Assembly: GCA_964017045.1 (NCBI GenBank)
Contig: OZ024794.1
Coordinates: 26,111,427 to 26,175,426 of the forward strand
Direction: 5' to 3'
Source: Omphiscola glabra
Taxonomy: Eukaryota > Mollusca > Gastropoda > Lymnaeidae
Length of the DNA: 64,000 bases
In this document: positions 11,173-23,073 of the stretch, in pieces
Layout: the number at the start of each line of letters is the position of its first letter
How positions within the stretch are numbered: position 1 is the stretch's first letter
Translations under genes and position numbers: made by a program
The notes under the pieces: model-generated
Databases searched by the model: none
The model's input: the letters and a program-made list of their open reading frames with translations, nothing else
What the model was told of the DNA's origin: nothing

Positions 11173-12383
11173 TTTTGGAGAGAAAAATAATGATTTGCTT
11201 ATTCTGTTTGAGATATTAAATAAAATTAGACCATTATTTTCGTGGTGTCAAGTCAAACCTATTTGTAAAAGATGAATAAGGTTTGTCATTGTATTACCAC
11301 CCCGGCTGTGCGTTTTCGGATCGATCCAAACTGGCAAGTGCGCCTTTTAAAATAGAAAATTCGCATTCGAGAACCAACAATCGTAATAATTAGTGGATAA
11401 TTTTAAGGGGGGGCTTCAACCCCCCCCCCGCCCCGCCCTCCACGCACACTCACACACAAACCCACAAAATTCATAGTCCTCGTCTGATCAGATATCTGGC
11501 GTTTTTATAGGGAGTGGGAATCAATACAGATAATAAAATTAGAGATTTGATGGCCGCGGGCGAGCTGCCAATTTTGTGTTTGTGAAAACAGGAGGGGAAA
11601 GAGACAGAGATTGTGGGTGGGGGGGATCTGGCGGAGAGTATTTAGATGTCATTCTTGTCTGCCCTGAGATTCAGACTACAATTTACCATTAGATTTGAAT
11701 TTTCAAGTATGCGTTGGTTGTCTTTTTTTTAAAAATAATGCTAGGTTGACACATCGTGATAGTATAGAAATTACAAATTATTTTCAAATAATCTCTAAAC
11801 AACAATTAAATGTAAGATATGGTCTCTAAACATTTCTTTTATTCTATATTCAATTTCGTCTGAGTCGATTGTCTTGAGGTCAATGACGTTAAACGCGGTT
11901 TTCAATACGCATTGAAACTATGTTTTAAAGAAAATGTCTTAAAAGAAGAGTAGTGAGCCGTGAAATATTGAAATCAGATTTAGTTTTCTGTCACAAGTCC
12001 TCATGCTAATCTCGTAACACGCCTGATGCCTGCTGGTAGGCTAATGGTAGCTGTTTGGAGTATATCTAGTCCTGCGTGTAGTAAAACAATTGTGTGTGTG
12101 TGTGTGTGTGATATCCGTGTGGTGTGTGTGTGTGTGTTTGAGCGCGGGGTGGGGGGGTAGATGAAATATCAATTTTCATATTTTTTTAAGCAACAATATA
12201 ATTACCGTCATTAAGACAAAGAGTTTCGGAAAACATGGACAGATCACCGCCTATTCCAGTAAGAGTTATCGGTCTTTAGTTGTTTTTACACACCGGTTTG
12301 AACAAACATGATTCCTAACATTTTTTATTTATTTTTTTGCTGTAGGAATCAATGTCCATAATAGTGATATAGATCTAGTGTAG
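11173..12383. other. Intergenic sequence with simple repeats
   Basis: Contains a C-run at 11421-11430 and a (GT)n tract near 12090-12140. No gene recognised. Confidence 0.5.
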
Positions 12384-12393
12384 TTTTAGGTTG

Positions 12394-12426
12394 AAAAAAA
12401 CAAAAAAAAAAAAAAAAAAAAAAAAA
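12394..12426. repeat. Poly-A tract
   Basis: Over 20 consecutive A within an A-rich stretch. No recognisable retroposon body lies on either side. Confidence 0.8.
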
Positions 12427-13424
12427 CTCCACAAAAATGTCAGAGGTGTCCAAACACTCGATCATTGGTTAAAAAAAAAGAAGGACGTACTTGTAACATT
12501 AATAGAAAAGCAATGCTATTGTGTGCGAAAATTATGTGTGATTAAATATCACCCCACAGTACCACACCAAAAAAAAGTTAAGTGCAAAAGGTGTAAAGAT
12601 TTTATCGTCATGAAGATTATTATCATGGTCAAGGGGTTGACATTGCCGATTTCAGGGATTAAATAAACCTACCGAAGCTGACCATGAGGTTATCATTTTC
12701 TTTTCGGAGGTGATGTGGTCAACTTGTGGTAAATTGTTGAAAGGATTTGTTGACTTTCGAAGTGAACTCGTTTATAGAATCAAAATCAAAAGTTGTGGCA
12801 GAACTTGATAATGAAAACTGGCTCACAGAATTTTGCATTTTTAGCAGATTTGACCGCTTATTTAAATGAGTTAAATATGAAGCCAAAAGGATAAATCTAA
12901 ACAGATTGATGGCAATGAAACTATGGCAATCTCAAAATAAGTCGATCTGTTGTACACATTTCGACACGTTGGCTAGACACAGTTAAGTGAGCAACGAAAA
13001 ATATGCAAACTTGCTTTGCGATTTGATAAGGGGACTTGAGAATAGGATTTAATATTTACGGAAAGATCATCAAACTTTTGGTATATTAGCAACTCCATTG
13101 TCAGTCGACATAAGCATATTAACCTGCCCTATTACCCGTCATATTACCGGTGATATTACCCGTCAGTTTAAACTGGATTGCATAGAGTTACAATCTGGAA
13201 TTCGACTTATAGAACATGTGTTCAAGTCTTTTACTAGACTACTATAAGACGTACACCACCCACCCCCCCCTTTTTTTTTTTGCCCAGACCAAAATGTCTC
13301 TCGCTTCACCATCATGACTTGGTCAAGTCATCGCTATTTGGAAGCCCCTACATTAGTTTTGGTAGCAGCTGTTTTTTTCAAGGATGAAGGACACGAGGAA
13401 TAAAACAAGAAGGAAAGTATCCGG
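12427..13424. other. Intergenic sequence
   Basis: AT-rich, with no gene recognised. A T-run preceded by C-run lies at 13263-13281. Confidence 0.5.
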
Positions 13425-13425
13425 T

Positions 13426-13680
13426 GAGCACCTAGAGAACTCACTAAGAACTTCAATTGCCTCACTTGCATCGAACAAAACATCTGGTGAGCACATAGAA
13501 AACTCACTAAGAACTTCAACTGCCTTACTTGCATCGAACCAAATATCTGATGAGCACCTAGAGAACTCACTAAGAACTTCAACTGCCTTACATGCATCGA
13601 ACCAAATAATCTGGTGAGCACCTAGAAAACTCACTGAGAACTTAAACTGCCTTACTTGCATCGAACAAAACATCGAAGCA
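13426..13680. repeat. 63-bp minisatellite, four copies
   Basis: Units beginning gagcacctagagaactcact start at about 13426, 13489, 13552 and 13616, spaced 63-64 bp. A 63-bp unit is 21 codons, so frames on both strands stay open (plus 13384-13617, minus 13353-13718). There is no sign of a gene outside the repeat. Confidence 0.9.
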
Positions 13681-14430
13681 TTGTGTCCAAGCTCCCCCAA
13701 AAATGTCATGTCAAACATCTCATCAATTTCATGTAGCTATGCTGTCATACTTTCATTATTTCTCTTCTTAAAACATGAATTTATGAAGTTAAATTACTGA
13801 AATATGCGTTCGAGTATTTTATCTATGGCCCAAATCAACTCGTCTCTTTCAGATGTGACCCAGGGAAGCTGACACACATTCTGGTTGAGACTGGAGCTTA
13901 CACTCTTAAAGCCCGGGCTTGTACATCGGCAACAAGCTCCATGTTTGGGGGGGGGGGGGGCTGTGGCATATAATATTGTCGTAACGTAGGACTCTCCCGA
14001 CGCCCTGCCGCCCCCCCCCCTTGCAACACCCAATGCAGAGAACATGGTCAGCAGACGCGCTAGTGTCTCCGGGACCAGCGTGCAATCCCGCGGGTCGGGT
14101 CCCTTTTGTTGTCTCGCCTGTTACAGTATGAGTTGGACCCGGGGAAGCTGAAAGGTTGGAAGCCCCATATTTTGGTCATTTTTTTGAAAAATCAGAATTG
14201 GATCATTCCTTTTTTTTTTATTAGTAAAACTAGATTTGAAAACTAAACTGTGGATAAGCGTACAGACCTTGGAGGAATTTCAGGGCATGGCTGATAGAAG
14301 GGTTGTTTGAATATAGATGTTAGACTCTAACATTGGCATAAAAATACGCAAAAAGCAAACAAACAAAAGTATTCATCATAGAAGTGCAAACAAAAGAGCC
14401 TAGTCCCGTGCTTTAAACGGTTTACCCGGT
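13681..14430. other. Intergenic sequence
   Basis: Contains G-run (13947-13960) and C-run (14010-14020) homopolymers. The minus frame at 13794-14045 is unrecognised. Confidence 0.5.
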
Positions 14431-14434
14431 GTAT

Positions 14435-14600
14435 TGACTTTGTATATTGACTATGTGTATTGACTATGTGTATTGACTATGTGTATTGACTATGTGTATT
14501 GACTTTGTATATTGACTATGTGTATTGACTATGTGTATTGACTATGTGTATTGACTATGTGTATTGACTATGTGTATTGACTATGTGTATTGACTATGTT
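14435..14600. repeat. 13-bp minisatellite (tgactatgtgtat)
   Basis: About 12 copies of a 13-bp unit with a tgactttgtatat variant early in the array. Confidence 0.9.
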
Positions 14601-14870
14601 TGCAGGGGCCGAAGAAAAACATGGCATACTTCCCCTGTCCAATTTAAGGTTAACGGATATATTTCCTGTGGTTTAACGAGCCAATTCTGGATTGTGGGAG
14701 TAAAGTCTAACTTAAGCATGGACAAAACTTTTAAAAAAAAATACGAAAGAGAAATAATAAAGAGTAAAAATAAATTGATTAAACAAAAATAAACTTGAGT
14801 TATACTAGTGTGTTTTTTATGATCACGTGATTTGCGTGGTTAAAAGGTGCAAATATTCACTAGAGGCTAT

Positions 14871-15700
14871 CACTGCAGAGTGTGAAGTAGTCTAACACCA
14901 GCCAAGTGGTTGGAGGCTATCACTGCAGAGTGTGAAGTAGTCTAACACCAGCCAAGTAGTTGGAGGCTATCACTGCAGAGTGTGAAGTAGTCTAACACCA
15001 GCCAAGTGGTTGGAGGCTATCACTGCAGAGTGTGAAGTAGTCTAACACCAGCCAAGTGGTTGGAGGCTATCACTGAAAGAGTGGGAAGTAGTCTAACACC
15101 AGCCATGTGGTTGGAGGCTATCACTGCAGAGTGTGAAGTAGTCTAACACCTGCCAAGTGGTTGGAGGCTATCACTGCAGAGTGTGAAGTAGTCTAACACC
15201 AGCCAAGTGTTTGGAGGCTATCACTGCAGAGTGTGAAGTAGTCTAACACCAGCCAAGTAGTTGGAGGCTATCACTGCAGAGTGTGAAGTAGTCTAACACC
15301 AGCCAAGTGGTTGGAGGCTATCACTGCAGAGTGTGAAGTAGTCTAACACCAGCCAAGTGGTTGGAGGCTATCACTGAAAGAGTGGGAAGTAGTCTAACAC
15401 CAGCCATGTGGTTGGAGGCTATCACTGCAGAGTGTGAAGTAGTCTAACACCAGCCAAGTGGTTGGAGGCTATCACTGCAGAGTGTGAAGTAGTCTAACAC
15501 CAGCCAAGTAGTCGGGGCTATTACAGAAGAGTGTGCAGTTTGGCTAACACTAGCCAAGCGTTTGGAGGCTATCACTGCAAAGTGTGAAGTAGTCTAACAC
15601 CTCCCAAGTAGTCGGGGGCTATTACAGAAGAGTGTGCAGTTTGGCAAACACTAGCCAAGCGTTTGGAGGCTATCGCAGCAGAGTGTGGAGTACGCTATAA
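14871..15700. repeat. 50-bp minisatellite, about 16 copies, with higher-order structure
   Basis: Unit ggaggctatcactgcagagt then gtgaagtagtctaacaccag then ccaagtggtt. Units are near-identical in the left two-thirds. A variant carrying ctgaaagagtgggaag and ccatgtgg occurs twice, at about 15072 and 15373, one 301-bp (six-unit) period apart. Two diverged units (ggggctattacagaagagtg) follow at about 15515 and 15615. The array fades at about 15700. Confidence 0.9.
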
Positions 15701-17116
15701 CACCCGCCAAGTGGCTGGACGTTATCGTTCTTGCCCCTCCATCCATCATCCTTCTGTCTGCTCGACATGGGATAAAAAAACAAAAAACCATATCGTTGGA
15801 TGGGTTGCCCAGTTCGCAGATTGCTCATTTCGTTTGATAGATTTTACAATTATTTATAGACGCGGCGCTGTGTTGGCGGGAGAGAGAATATAAAATCAAT
15901 ACGCCAGTTTCTTCTCCCCCCCCCCACCCCAATACTCACCCCCAAACACCCCGCCTCGTTCTGGCCGCACGTGCTGCAGATTGGAGTTTGATATTCTACC
16001 ACGGTTGTTTGACCGAATGGTGGAAATGTTGGAATTTGAAGCAGGTGAATTTTTTTTAGGGGGTGAGCAAAGGTAGACCGCAGGTGAACTGCGCACTTAA
16101 AAATAAGGATCAAATTTGAAGTCTAAGTAGTAGACTCGACCATGCCACTCATTAAAACTGACATTTAAATAAAGAAATAAATATTCATTGAAATAAACGT
16201 ATGATAAAAGAGACCCAATGCCAGATGTAACGGTGACTTTCATCAACAGATTACGTTGTCCTAGTCTGGTAGCAAATCTTGTAAGTGACAGTCACGCTTC
16301 GACGCATCCGTTGGTGCACGTATCGATCACAAGCAACTAATTTTTTGTTGTTGCACTTTTCAGCGTAATCAAATTTTATTATTCGGGCCGTGTGATCGCG
16401 TTATGGGGTATTGGGTGTGTGGGGGGGGGGGGGCTGACTGTCGGTGCTTTTAACAATGTAGTTATAAATAACTGGTCAGTGATGGTTCAAGCTTTTGTTC
16501 ACGACGCACAGCAAGGTCTCCAAATGGCGGCCCTCAGATATTTTGTTTTCCCGCGGACCGCTACCTGATGTTATTTTTGGTTGTTGCTAACTACGATGAA
16601 GGCTTATGGGCCGCTAATAATAATGTATATGCGGTCTCTCGGGTGGTTTGAGATCCCTCTGACGAATACACAGAATGCACGGAGGCAAAACGTTGGGAGC
16701 AAAGTCAACTTATAGAATAGGGTGTCTTTATATGTGACCCAGTAAATGAGCAAATTAGAAAAGCAATTTTTCTACAAAGCCTACGTTCACAAATGCAATC
16801 TACTCTAACCATTTAATTGGGGTGTAAGAGCATTCCAACACTGAAATGTCCATAGAATTTATTTACAAAGCTACAAAAAGTTACCTGGTATGCATCGATG
16901 ACCAGCTTTGGGGCCCAGTTTTCAGACGTTGTCGGAAGGCATAGGCGTTGTCGGAAGGCATAGGCATTGCCCTAAACGTTTCTTCTGGTAATTAACGGGA
17001 GAGAAAAATCCGTATTTTTTTTATGTCGACTTCATCTGGCAACGATGGAAGTGAATCGTGGATTAAATTGTAACATTATTTAAAAAAATCAAAAGTCCTA
17101 AAGATTATAGATTATA
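15701..17116. other. Intergenic sequence
   Basis: Contains C- and G-runs (15917-15926, 16420-16433) and a short direct duplication of gttgtcggaaggcataggc at 16930-16969. No gene recognised. Confidence 0.5.
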
Positions 17117-17284
17117 TAATCATATATCCTGCCGTATGCTGCGTAGCTCAACTAAAAACAGAGGTTCAGATGAATTAGCCAAAGAGGTTTTAACATGTTT
17201 ATCATACATCCTGCCGTATGCTGCGTAGCTCAACTAAAAACAGAGGTTCAGATGAATAAGCAAAAGAGATTTTAACATGTTGAT
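17117..17284. repeat. Two-copy tandem duplication, ~82-bp unit
   Basis: Two copies of a unit containing cctgccgtatgctgcgtagc then tcaactaaaaacagaggttc, starting near 17120 and 17202, and differing at a few positions. Confidence 0.85.
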
Positions 17285-17369
17285 CAGCTAATGTTCTTTT
17301 TTTTTTACGAGACATTTGTGGGAGTTTATCAGACTTGAGCTCGAAATATTTGTAGGCTATTTCCTAGTA

Positions 17370-17970
17370 CACCCATACCTCGCTTTACTGCCTAGATACG
17401 TTCCGTAAAAGTTGGCCGTAAAGCGAAAAGCCGTATAATGAATCAATAATTTTGATATAAACCCATACAAATTTGATTGGATCTGTTCCAATTTTTGTAT
17501 AAAATAATATAGTCGTTAGTTCATAAATCATTTTATTCTTTTCATCTCCTATAAAAATAAAAGTACAAAACATTGTAATAGTAAACAGAAATTAAAAAAA
17601 TAAACATATAAATTAAAAAAACAAAGAAATCATATGCACATATTTATACATAAAATAAAATTCACCAATTAATCCAAACAAACAAAACAGAAACAAACAC
17701 GTCAACTTACTGAGTTACAGGATATGAATAAGGTGGGATAGCACAGGAAATAAGGTGGGATATCACAGGAAATAAGGTGGGATAGCACAGGAAATAAGGC
17801 AGACTACTAAAGCAGAGCCGCCTAAGGGGAGAAGCTGAAACTAAAGAGAGGGTATCTATTGGTCGTATAATGAAACATCGTGGGCCGTAAACCGAAAAAG
17901 TGCCATAATTTAAAGTTGGCCGTAAAGCGAAAAGCCGTGTAAAGAGCGGCCGTATAGTGAGGTATAGGTG
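17370..17970. mobile_element. Tc1/mariner-pogo (Tigger-like) MITE, 601 bp
   Basis: Ends are cacccatacctcgctttac (left) and gtatagtgaggtataggtg (right), imperfect inverted repeats of about 20 bp, each flanked by TA. TA duplication and a catacctc-type terminus fit the pogo/Tigger branch of the Tc1/mariner superfamily. The motif gttggccgtaaagcgaaaag occurs near both ends in direct orientation (about 17411 and 17914). The reverse complement of part of it sits next to each terminus, giving a compound terminal structure. The interior is A-rich and holds about three direct copies of aaataaggtgggatagcaca (17727-17800). There is no transposase; the only frame (17385-17573, minus) is unrelated. It would need an enzyme supplied from elsewhere. 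Confidence 0.7.
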
Positions 17971-18470
17971 TATTAGTAAAATCTAACGCCAATACAAAAG
18001 TCCAAACCCACGACGCCTTTTTGCCACCATCACAGAAGACAAGGTGTTACTAAAGATAGCACCAAGCTATGTCCGTCTTCACAACAATAAAAAAAAAAAT
18101 ATTTAAAAAAAAAAAAAAAAAATTATTTAAAAAAAAAAAAAAAAAAAAAAAAAATTTGGAGTTGTGGGGAATCCATGGCTGGGGCGTAATGCTGATAACC
18201 GGACATGACTTATGAGAGGGGCGCCACGGTGGTCTACTATTTATTAAAAATCGGCCCCCGCTTCAAACAATAGAATCAATGACTATTTATTTCCTCTCTC
18301 TCCACTTTGTTCTCCAATCATTCATCGCAGTTCTTGTTTGTCCAATCACTTCATCATGGTCGTCTTTACAATCCTACATCTATAGTTGCTACCTTGTCAT
18401 GTCAAAATTTTCATTGAAATTGTAATCGATCAATTGGAAGCATTTTTTTTTTTAATACAAAGAGGAACGT
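17971..18470. other. Intergenic sequence with poly-A tracts
   Basis: Two long A-rich runs at about 18088-18155, otherwise no gene recognised. Confidence 0.5.
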
Positions 18471-18473
18471 TAT

Positions 18474-18735
18474 CGTATATTGAATGGCTAGGCATATTGA
18501 ATGTTCATGTTAGTTATCGCTTATTTAATTGGCTAGGCATATTGAATGTTCATGTTTGTTAACGCTTATTTAATTGGCTAGGCATATTGAATGTTCATGT
18601 TAGTTATCGCTTATTTAATTGGCTAGGCATATTGAATGTTCATGTTTGTTATCGCTTATTGAATGGCTAGGCATCATATTGAATGTTCATGTTAGTTATC
18701 GCTAATGGAATAGCTATGCATCTTGAATGTTCATG
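18474..18735. repeat. 45-bp minisatellite, about 6 copies
   Basis: Unit ggctaggcatattgaatgtt then catgttagttatcgcttatt taatt, with starts at about 18486, 18531, 18576 and 18621. The last copies are shorter and diverged. Confidence 0.9.
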
Positions 18736-20290
18736 TATTTCTTGTTTTATAGAAGCGTACATCTCACATGTTTTCTTTTCTTTCAATAGAAAGTGAATTT
18801 TTGTTTAACTTGTCATCACGATTTTCAACCTGCGGTGAGAAACTGCATCTTTTGTTAGGTAATGAATCTGTCAAGGGCGTTCACTTGTAGAGGATGATAT
18901 GTTGTAAAAACTATAATGTGTCCCCTAACGCTTTGGACTTGAAGGAATGTGGTTCAACGATTGCCCGCCAAACAATGCCGGCAGCATTGCATGAACATCC
19001 CATCTGCTTAGGTTACTTGACGAAACATGCATTTTGTGTCACAAGATTTCTGATTAGTGCCACCACCACCAACCCCCTCCTCCAACCACCCCCCCCCCCC
19101 CGAACCCCAGTACGCCAACTCATCTGAATTGTATTAATATTAATTTCCCACCCACTTTTTACACGGCATATTTATTACATTAACTACTTCCGTAAAACAA
19201 ACGCACTCGCGGTATTTTGAAGAATCTCGTTTAGGGCAGTTATCGGGACTTTTATTTAGTGCAATCAGCGCCATCTGGTAGAGTTAGTGACAATGACATG
19301 GGGAATAATGTATGTCGATTCTATTTGGAAATTAGCACGTTGTTTGTTTGTGATTTTGTTTTTAAGCGATTATTTGGAAAAAATGCACAGTTTCGAGCTT
19401 GGGGGGCTGGGAGGGGAGGGGGGGGGGGGCACTAATTGGGATTTGTATAAAGTGCGTTACAGGAATGCGTGTTTTGTCAAATTTTCAGCCCCCCCCCCCC
19501 CCACCCCTTTTTGCTAAATGTTACATTTCATGAAGGATTTATATGAAAAACTTTGTTTTTAAGGATTGTTTAATTTTATGTTTTCATCCAACCCTGGATG
19601 CAATTAAAATGAAATATTATTGAGTGGTTTTTTTTTCTGACCAATGCTGAAATTGTTAAATATAACGTTTAAACAATTCTAAGCCAATAGTTCTTATTTA
19701 GGAATGATCGAAAGCTAAAATTGTTAAATTAATAAGGCCGCTCTCGATTTCCTTTAAAAAATGCTCTAAATGCTGTCGTTATCGTGAATTTAAAAATAAA
19801 AATTTCAGTACTTCACACTTTAAAACAGTTTAACATTCGCGTTGAAGATGTTCTCTTGAAATGCGATAACAGGTAAATAAGAAATGGTTCCGGGCCTAGA
19901 GAGTTCACGTTTCTTTGAACCGAGGTTGGACTGGTTGTTTATAAACAAACTAGCCTCGAAGCAAAATGTTTTCATCCCGGCAGGCATACCTTTGAAGCTC
20001 GTGTGGAGGGCGAGACACGGCATTTTCGTTTCACATAAAACCAATTCTTTATGGGCTTCTGGGAAGAGTGGCACTCGCGGCACTTAGGGCCGTTTCAGTT
20101 CATGGGGTGGGGGAGGGGTGGGGGGGGGGGGTTTCAGGCATGCTTACGTCATGGAAGTCACGTGGCCATGCGGGCATTGGATTACGCTGATGTTTTGTAA
20201 AATCTGATTTAGGGGAAAAGTGAGGATTTGCAGTTGACGGATGTCATTTTTATGTCATGGATCATGGAGTCATCATCATCACGGCGCAAT
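18736..20290. other. Intergenic sequence, no gene recognised
   Basis: C- and G-runs at 19088-19100, 19413-19430, 19488-19503 and 20118-20130. Short frames at 18894-19127, 19287-19517 and the opposed pair at 19820-20087 carry no recognisable features. Confidence 0.5.
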
Positions 20291-20295
20291 TACCA

Positions 20296-20835
20296 TCCAG
20301 TCGGCATTTATAGTCATTACCATCAAGTTGCATTTATAGTCATTATCAAACAGTCGGCATTTATAGTCATTGTCAAACAGTCGGCATTTTTAGTCATTAT
20401 CAAACAGTCGGCATTTTTAGTCATTACCATCAAGTTGCATTTATAGTCATTATCAAACAGTCGGCATTTTTAGTCATTACCATCAAGTTGCATTTATAGT
20501 CATTATCAAACAGTCGGCATTTTTAGTCATTACCATCAAGTTGCATTTATAGTCATTATCAAACTGTCGGCATTTTTAGTCATTACCATCAAGTTGCATT
20601 TATAGTCATTATCAAACAGTTGGCATTTTTAGTCATTACCATCAAGTTGCATTTATAGTCATTATCAAACAGTCGGCATTTTTAGTCATTACCATCAAGT
20701 TGCATTTATAGTCATTATCAAGCAGTCGGCATTTTTAGTCATTACCATCAAGTTGCATTTATAGTCATTATCAAACAGTCGGCATTTTTAGTCATTACCA
20801 TCAAGTTGCATTTATAGTCATTATCATACAGTCAG
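20296..20835. repeat. 53-bp compound minisatellite, about 10 copies
   Basis: Each 53-bp unit contains two related halves: gcatttatagtcattatcaa with acagtcg, then gcatttttagtcattaccat with caagtt. This shows that a ~26-bp repeat duplicated and diverged before the 53-bp unit expanded. The first copies (20296-20410) show the shorter ancestral unit. Confidence 0.9.
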
Positions 20836-20869
20836 TATCAAAATGTATTATAATGTGACACTATTCTAA

Positions 20870-21080
20870 GACATGTGTTGCTAAGCTTTTTTTCACATGA
20901 ACCCCTCAAGCAGTAAGATGAAGGCCGTGGACATCTTTTTAATAGATAATATGTTTTTGATGTATATAAGGAATTTAAAATGGTAATTCATCTAATGGAC
21001 ACATTTCCACGGACCACAAAAGGTTCTATGGTCCACAGGGTTCTATAAGGTCCACATGTTAAGAATTCCTGCACTATCTT
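20870..21080. mobile_element. Probable decayed hAT-type MITE
   Basis: Contains acatgaacccctcaagcagt on the left and ccacggaccac...ggtccacatgttaagaattcctgca on the right, a pattern known from many non-autonomous hAT elements (a 'gaacccc' left and 'ggtccac...gttaagaa' right end). The terminal inverted repeats are damaged and I could not identify the 8-bp duplication. Confidence 0.4.
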
Positions 21081-21489
21081 TGGTGATTTTGTTACTGCGT
21101 TAAGTCGGATTCTCACGTCAGGATCATTTATTGTATTCCCAAGTTCACACTTCCGGGTAGGACTTTCCTAAATAGCTGACGTCACCATGCTAGTGACCAA
21201 CCAGCATGGACCTGGCTAACTAAGTAAACACATCAACGTTTCTGTTTCCTGACAATACTCAGTTCGATACGATCAAAACATTTGTTTTAGCATGCGATCA
21301 ATCGATTGTGGATACACTGTTTGGATATACATAACGGTTATCCATCATTCTGGCTCCATGATGTTTAAAGTCACCCCCCACACACACAAGAATTCCTATA
21401 GATCGATTACACTAAATAGAACATTTCAGATAACTCTTTCTTTAAAAAAAATTAAAGAAATTGTGAACCGATTCTCAGTTTATTCTACA
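21081..21489. other. Intergenic sequence
   Basis: No gene recognised. The 196-codon frame beginning at 21292 continues into the following repeat array, which makes up most of its length. Confidence 0.5.
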
Positions 21490-21790
21490 GCAGACCCTTT
21501 TACATGCTGTGCAAGCCCTTCTTGCACCAGGACCTTCTTCCACCAGACCCTTCTTCCACCAGGCCCTTCTTCCACCAGACCATTCTTCCACCAGGACCTT
21601 CTTCCACCAGGCCCTTCTTCCACCAGGGCCTCAGTACATTGTAAACTTACTTTTCATGACAATCCCATCCAACAACAGACCCTTTTACATGCTGTGCAAG
21701 CCCTCCTTCCACCAGGACCTTCTTCCACCAGACCCTTCTTCCACCATGCCCTTCTTCCACCAGGGCCTCAGTACATTGTAAACTTACTTT
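21490..21790. repeat. 15-bp minisatellite inside a ~186-bp tandem duplication
   Basis: Units of 15 bp (ccttcttccaccagg) form two blocks, each followed by gcctcagtacattgtaaact. The whole block, starting cagacccttttacatgctgt, occurs at 21490 and 21677. The 15-bp period keeps plus frames open (PPGPSSTR-like repeats). They superficially resemble a proline-rich protein but follow the repeat boundaries. Confidence 0.85.
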
Positions 21791-23073
21791 CCATGACAAC
21801 TCCACTTCACCCCTCATCCAAACACAATTTAACGGACTATTTGATTTCCCCCACCCCACTCACAAACCAATACCGTTTCTAGAAGAATGGCGCCCCGGTG
21901 AGGTCGATCTGATGTGGTATTTAGCTTGATATCTTGAAAAAGCCCCCCCCCCCACCCCCCCCCCCGGATAATACAACGGGCGGGGAAAGACTGTGTTGTA
22001 GGAGACGAGCGTTCAACGGGTCTTCTGTTCATGTAATTGCTCACTTACAGAACAAAATCGAACCACCCTCGACCGCCCCATCCCCCCCCCCAACCCCAAC
22101 CTCCAAAATGACAGGGACTGTACGAAAAAGGGGGTGGGGGGTCGGGCTCTATCTCAGAAAAGTTATCTTTGTCTTAAACACAAGATTGCCTCTTGGTTTT
22201 TTTATAGCAGTATTCCACGTGGAACATGACGCACATGACATATGATCAACGTTTGGACAAAAACCATTGAATGGTCAATATAAACAATATTTTACAATTT
22301 TACAATATATTCCATAGGGTCACCTTTAAAAAAAAAAATTTAAAAAAACTTTTAACATAAATTCGTAATCTTTAAAATAAAAAGTGTTTCCTGAGCGCCC
22401 GAGTAATTGGAGTAACTGAAGTAACAAAAAGAGCCGTTGTCAGGGAGAGAAAATGGAGAGTACGAATAAGGAGACTCGAGCTTAAGATCACGAGTGAGTA
22501 CAGCTTTTGATGGCGAGGGAGGAAGCAGCGAGCAAACAAACTTTGAAAGGCTCAAGTTAGCCGTGTCGGGGCCAGCGCTGGGGGTGATTCGGTTGGGAGT
22601 TGGACCGTACAGGGTCATTGTTGGACGAAGCATCGATCAATATTGTATCAGTCCACTTGTCTGCCCATGTTCGTCTGCGCTGCTTTCTTGCCTGGGCGTC
22701 TGTCTCTATCCGGGTCTTATTGTCTAGTCTGGTTCAATTTTTTTCAATTATGTAAGTTGTATATTTTAGGTCTTTTTTTTTTATAACCCTACTGTAATTC
22801 GGATAAGTAACTTTGTTCGGTAATCTGGTTTTAAAGTCGCACAGGAAAATAGTAAATAAAACTGAGTACTTTGCCCGGGGAAAAAAATTCTCTTAAAAAA
22901 TTGTCACTATCGTTTACACAATTTTTAATTTCAATCCACTTAACTGGAATAATCAATATTTGATGCACCCAATCCGCTTCCGTGGAAGAACATTTTTGTG
23001 TTTCAAGTTTAAAAAATATAACGAATTTCTATACCTCTGGATAGGTCAAATAAGGATCCGCCAAATTCAGCGC
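21791..23073. other. Intergenic sequence, no gene recognised
   Basis: C-runs at 21943-21965 and 22083-22091. Overlapping short frames on both strands (21829-22727) have no recognisable domain. Confidence 0.5.

Noticed and set aside
14871..15700. CRISPR-like regular repeats
   Set aside because: The 50-bp units repeat over their full length; no unique spacer is present.
21292..21882. Proline-rich 196-residue protein
   Set aside because: The proline-rich part is the 15-bp minisatellite and a second frame is equally open; the flanks are unrecognised.
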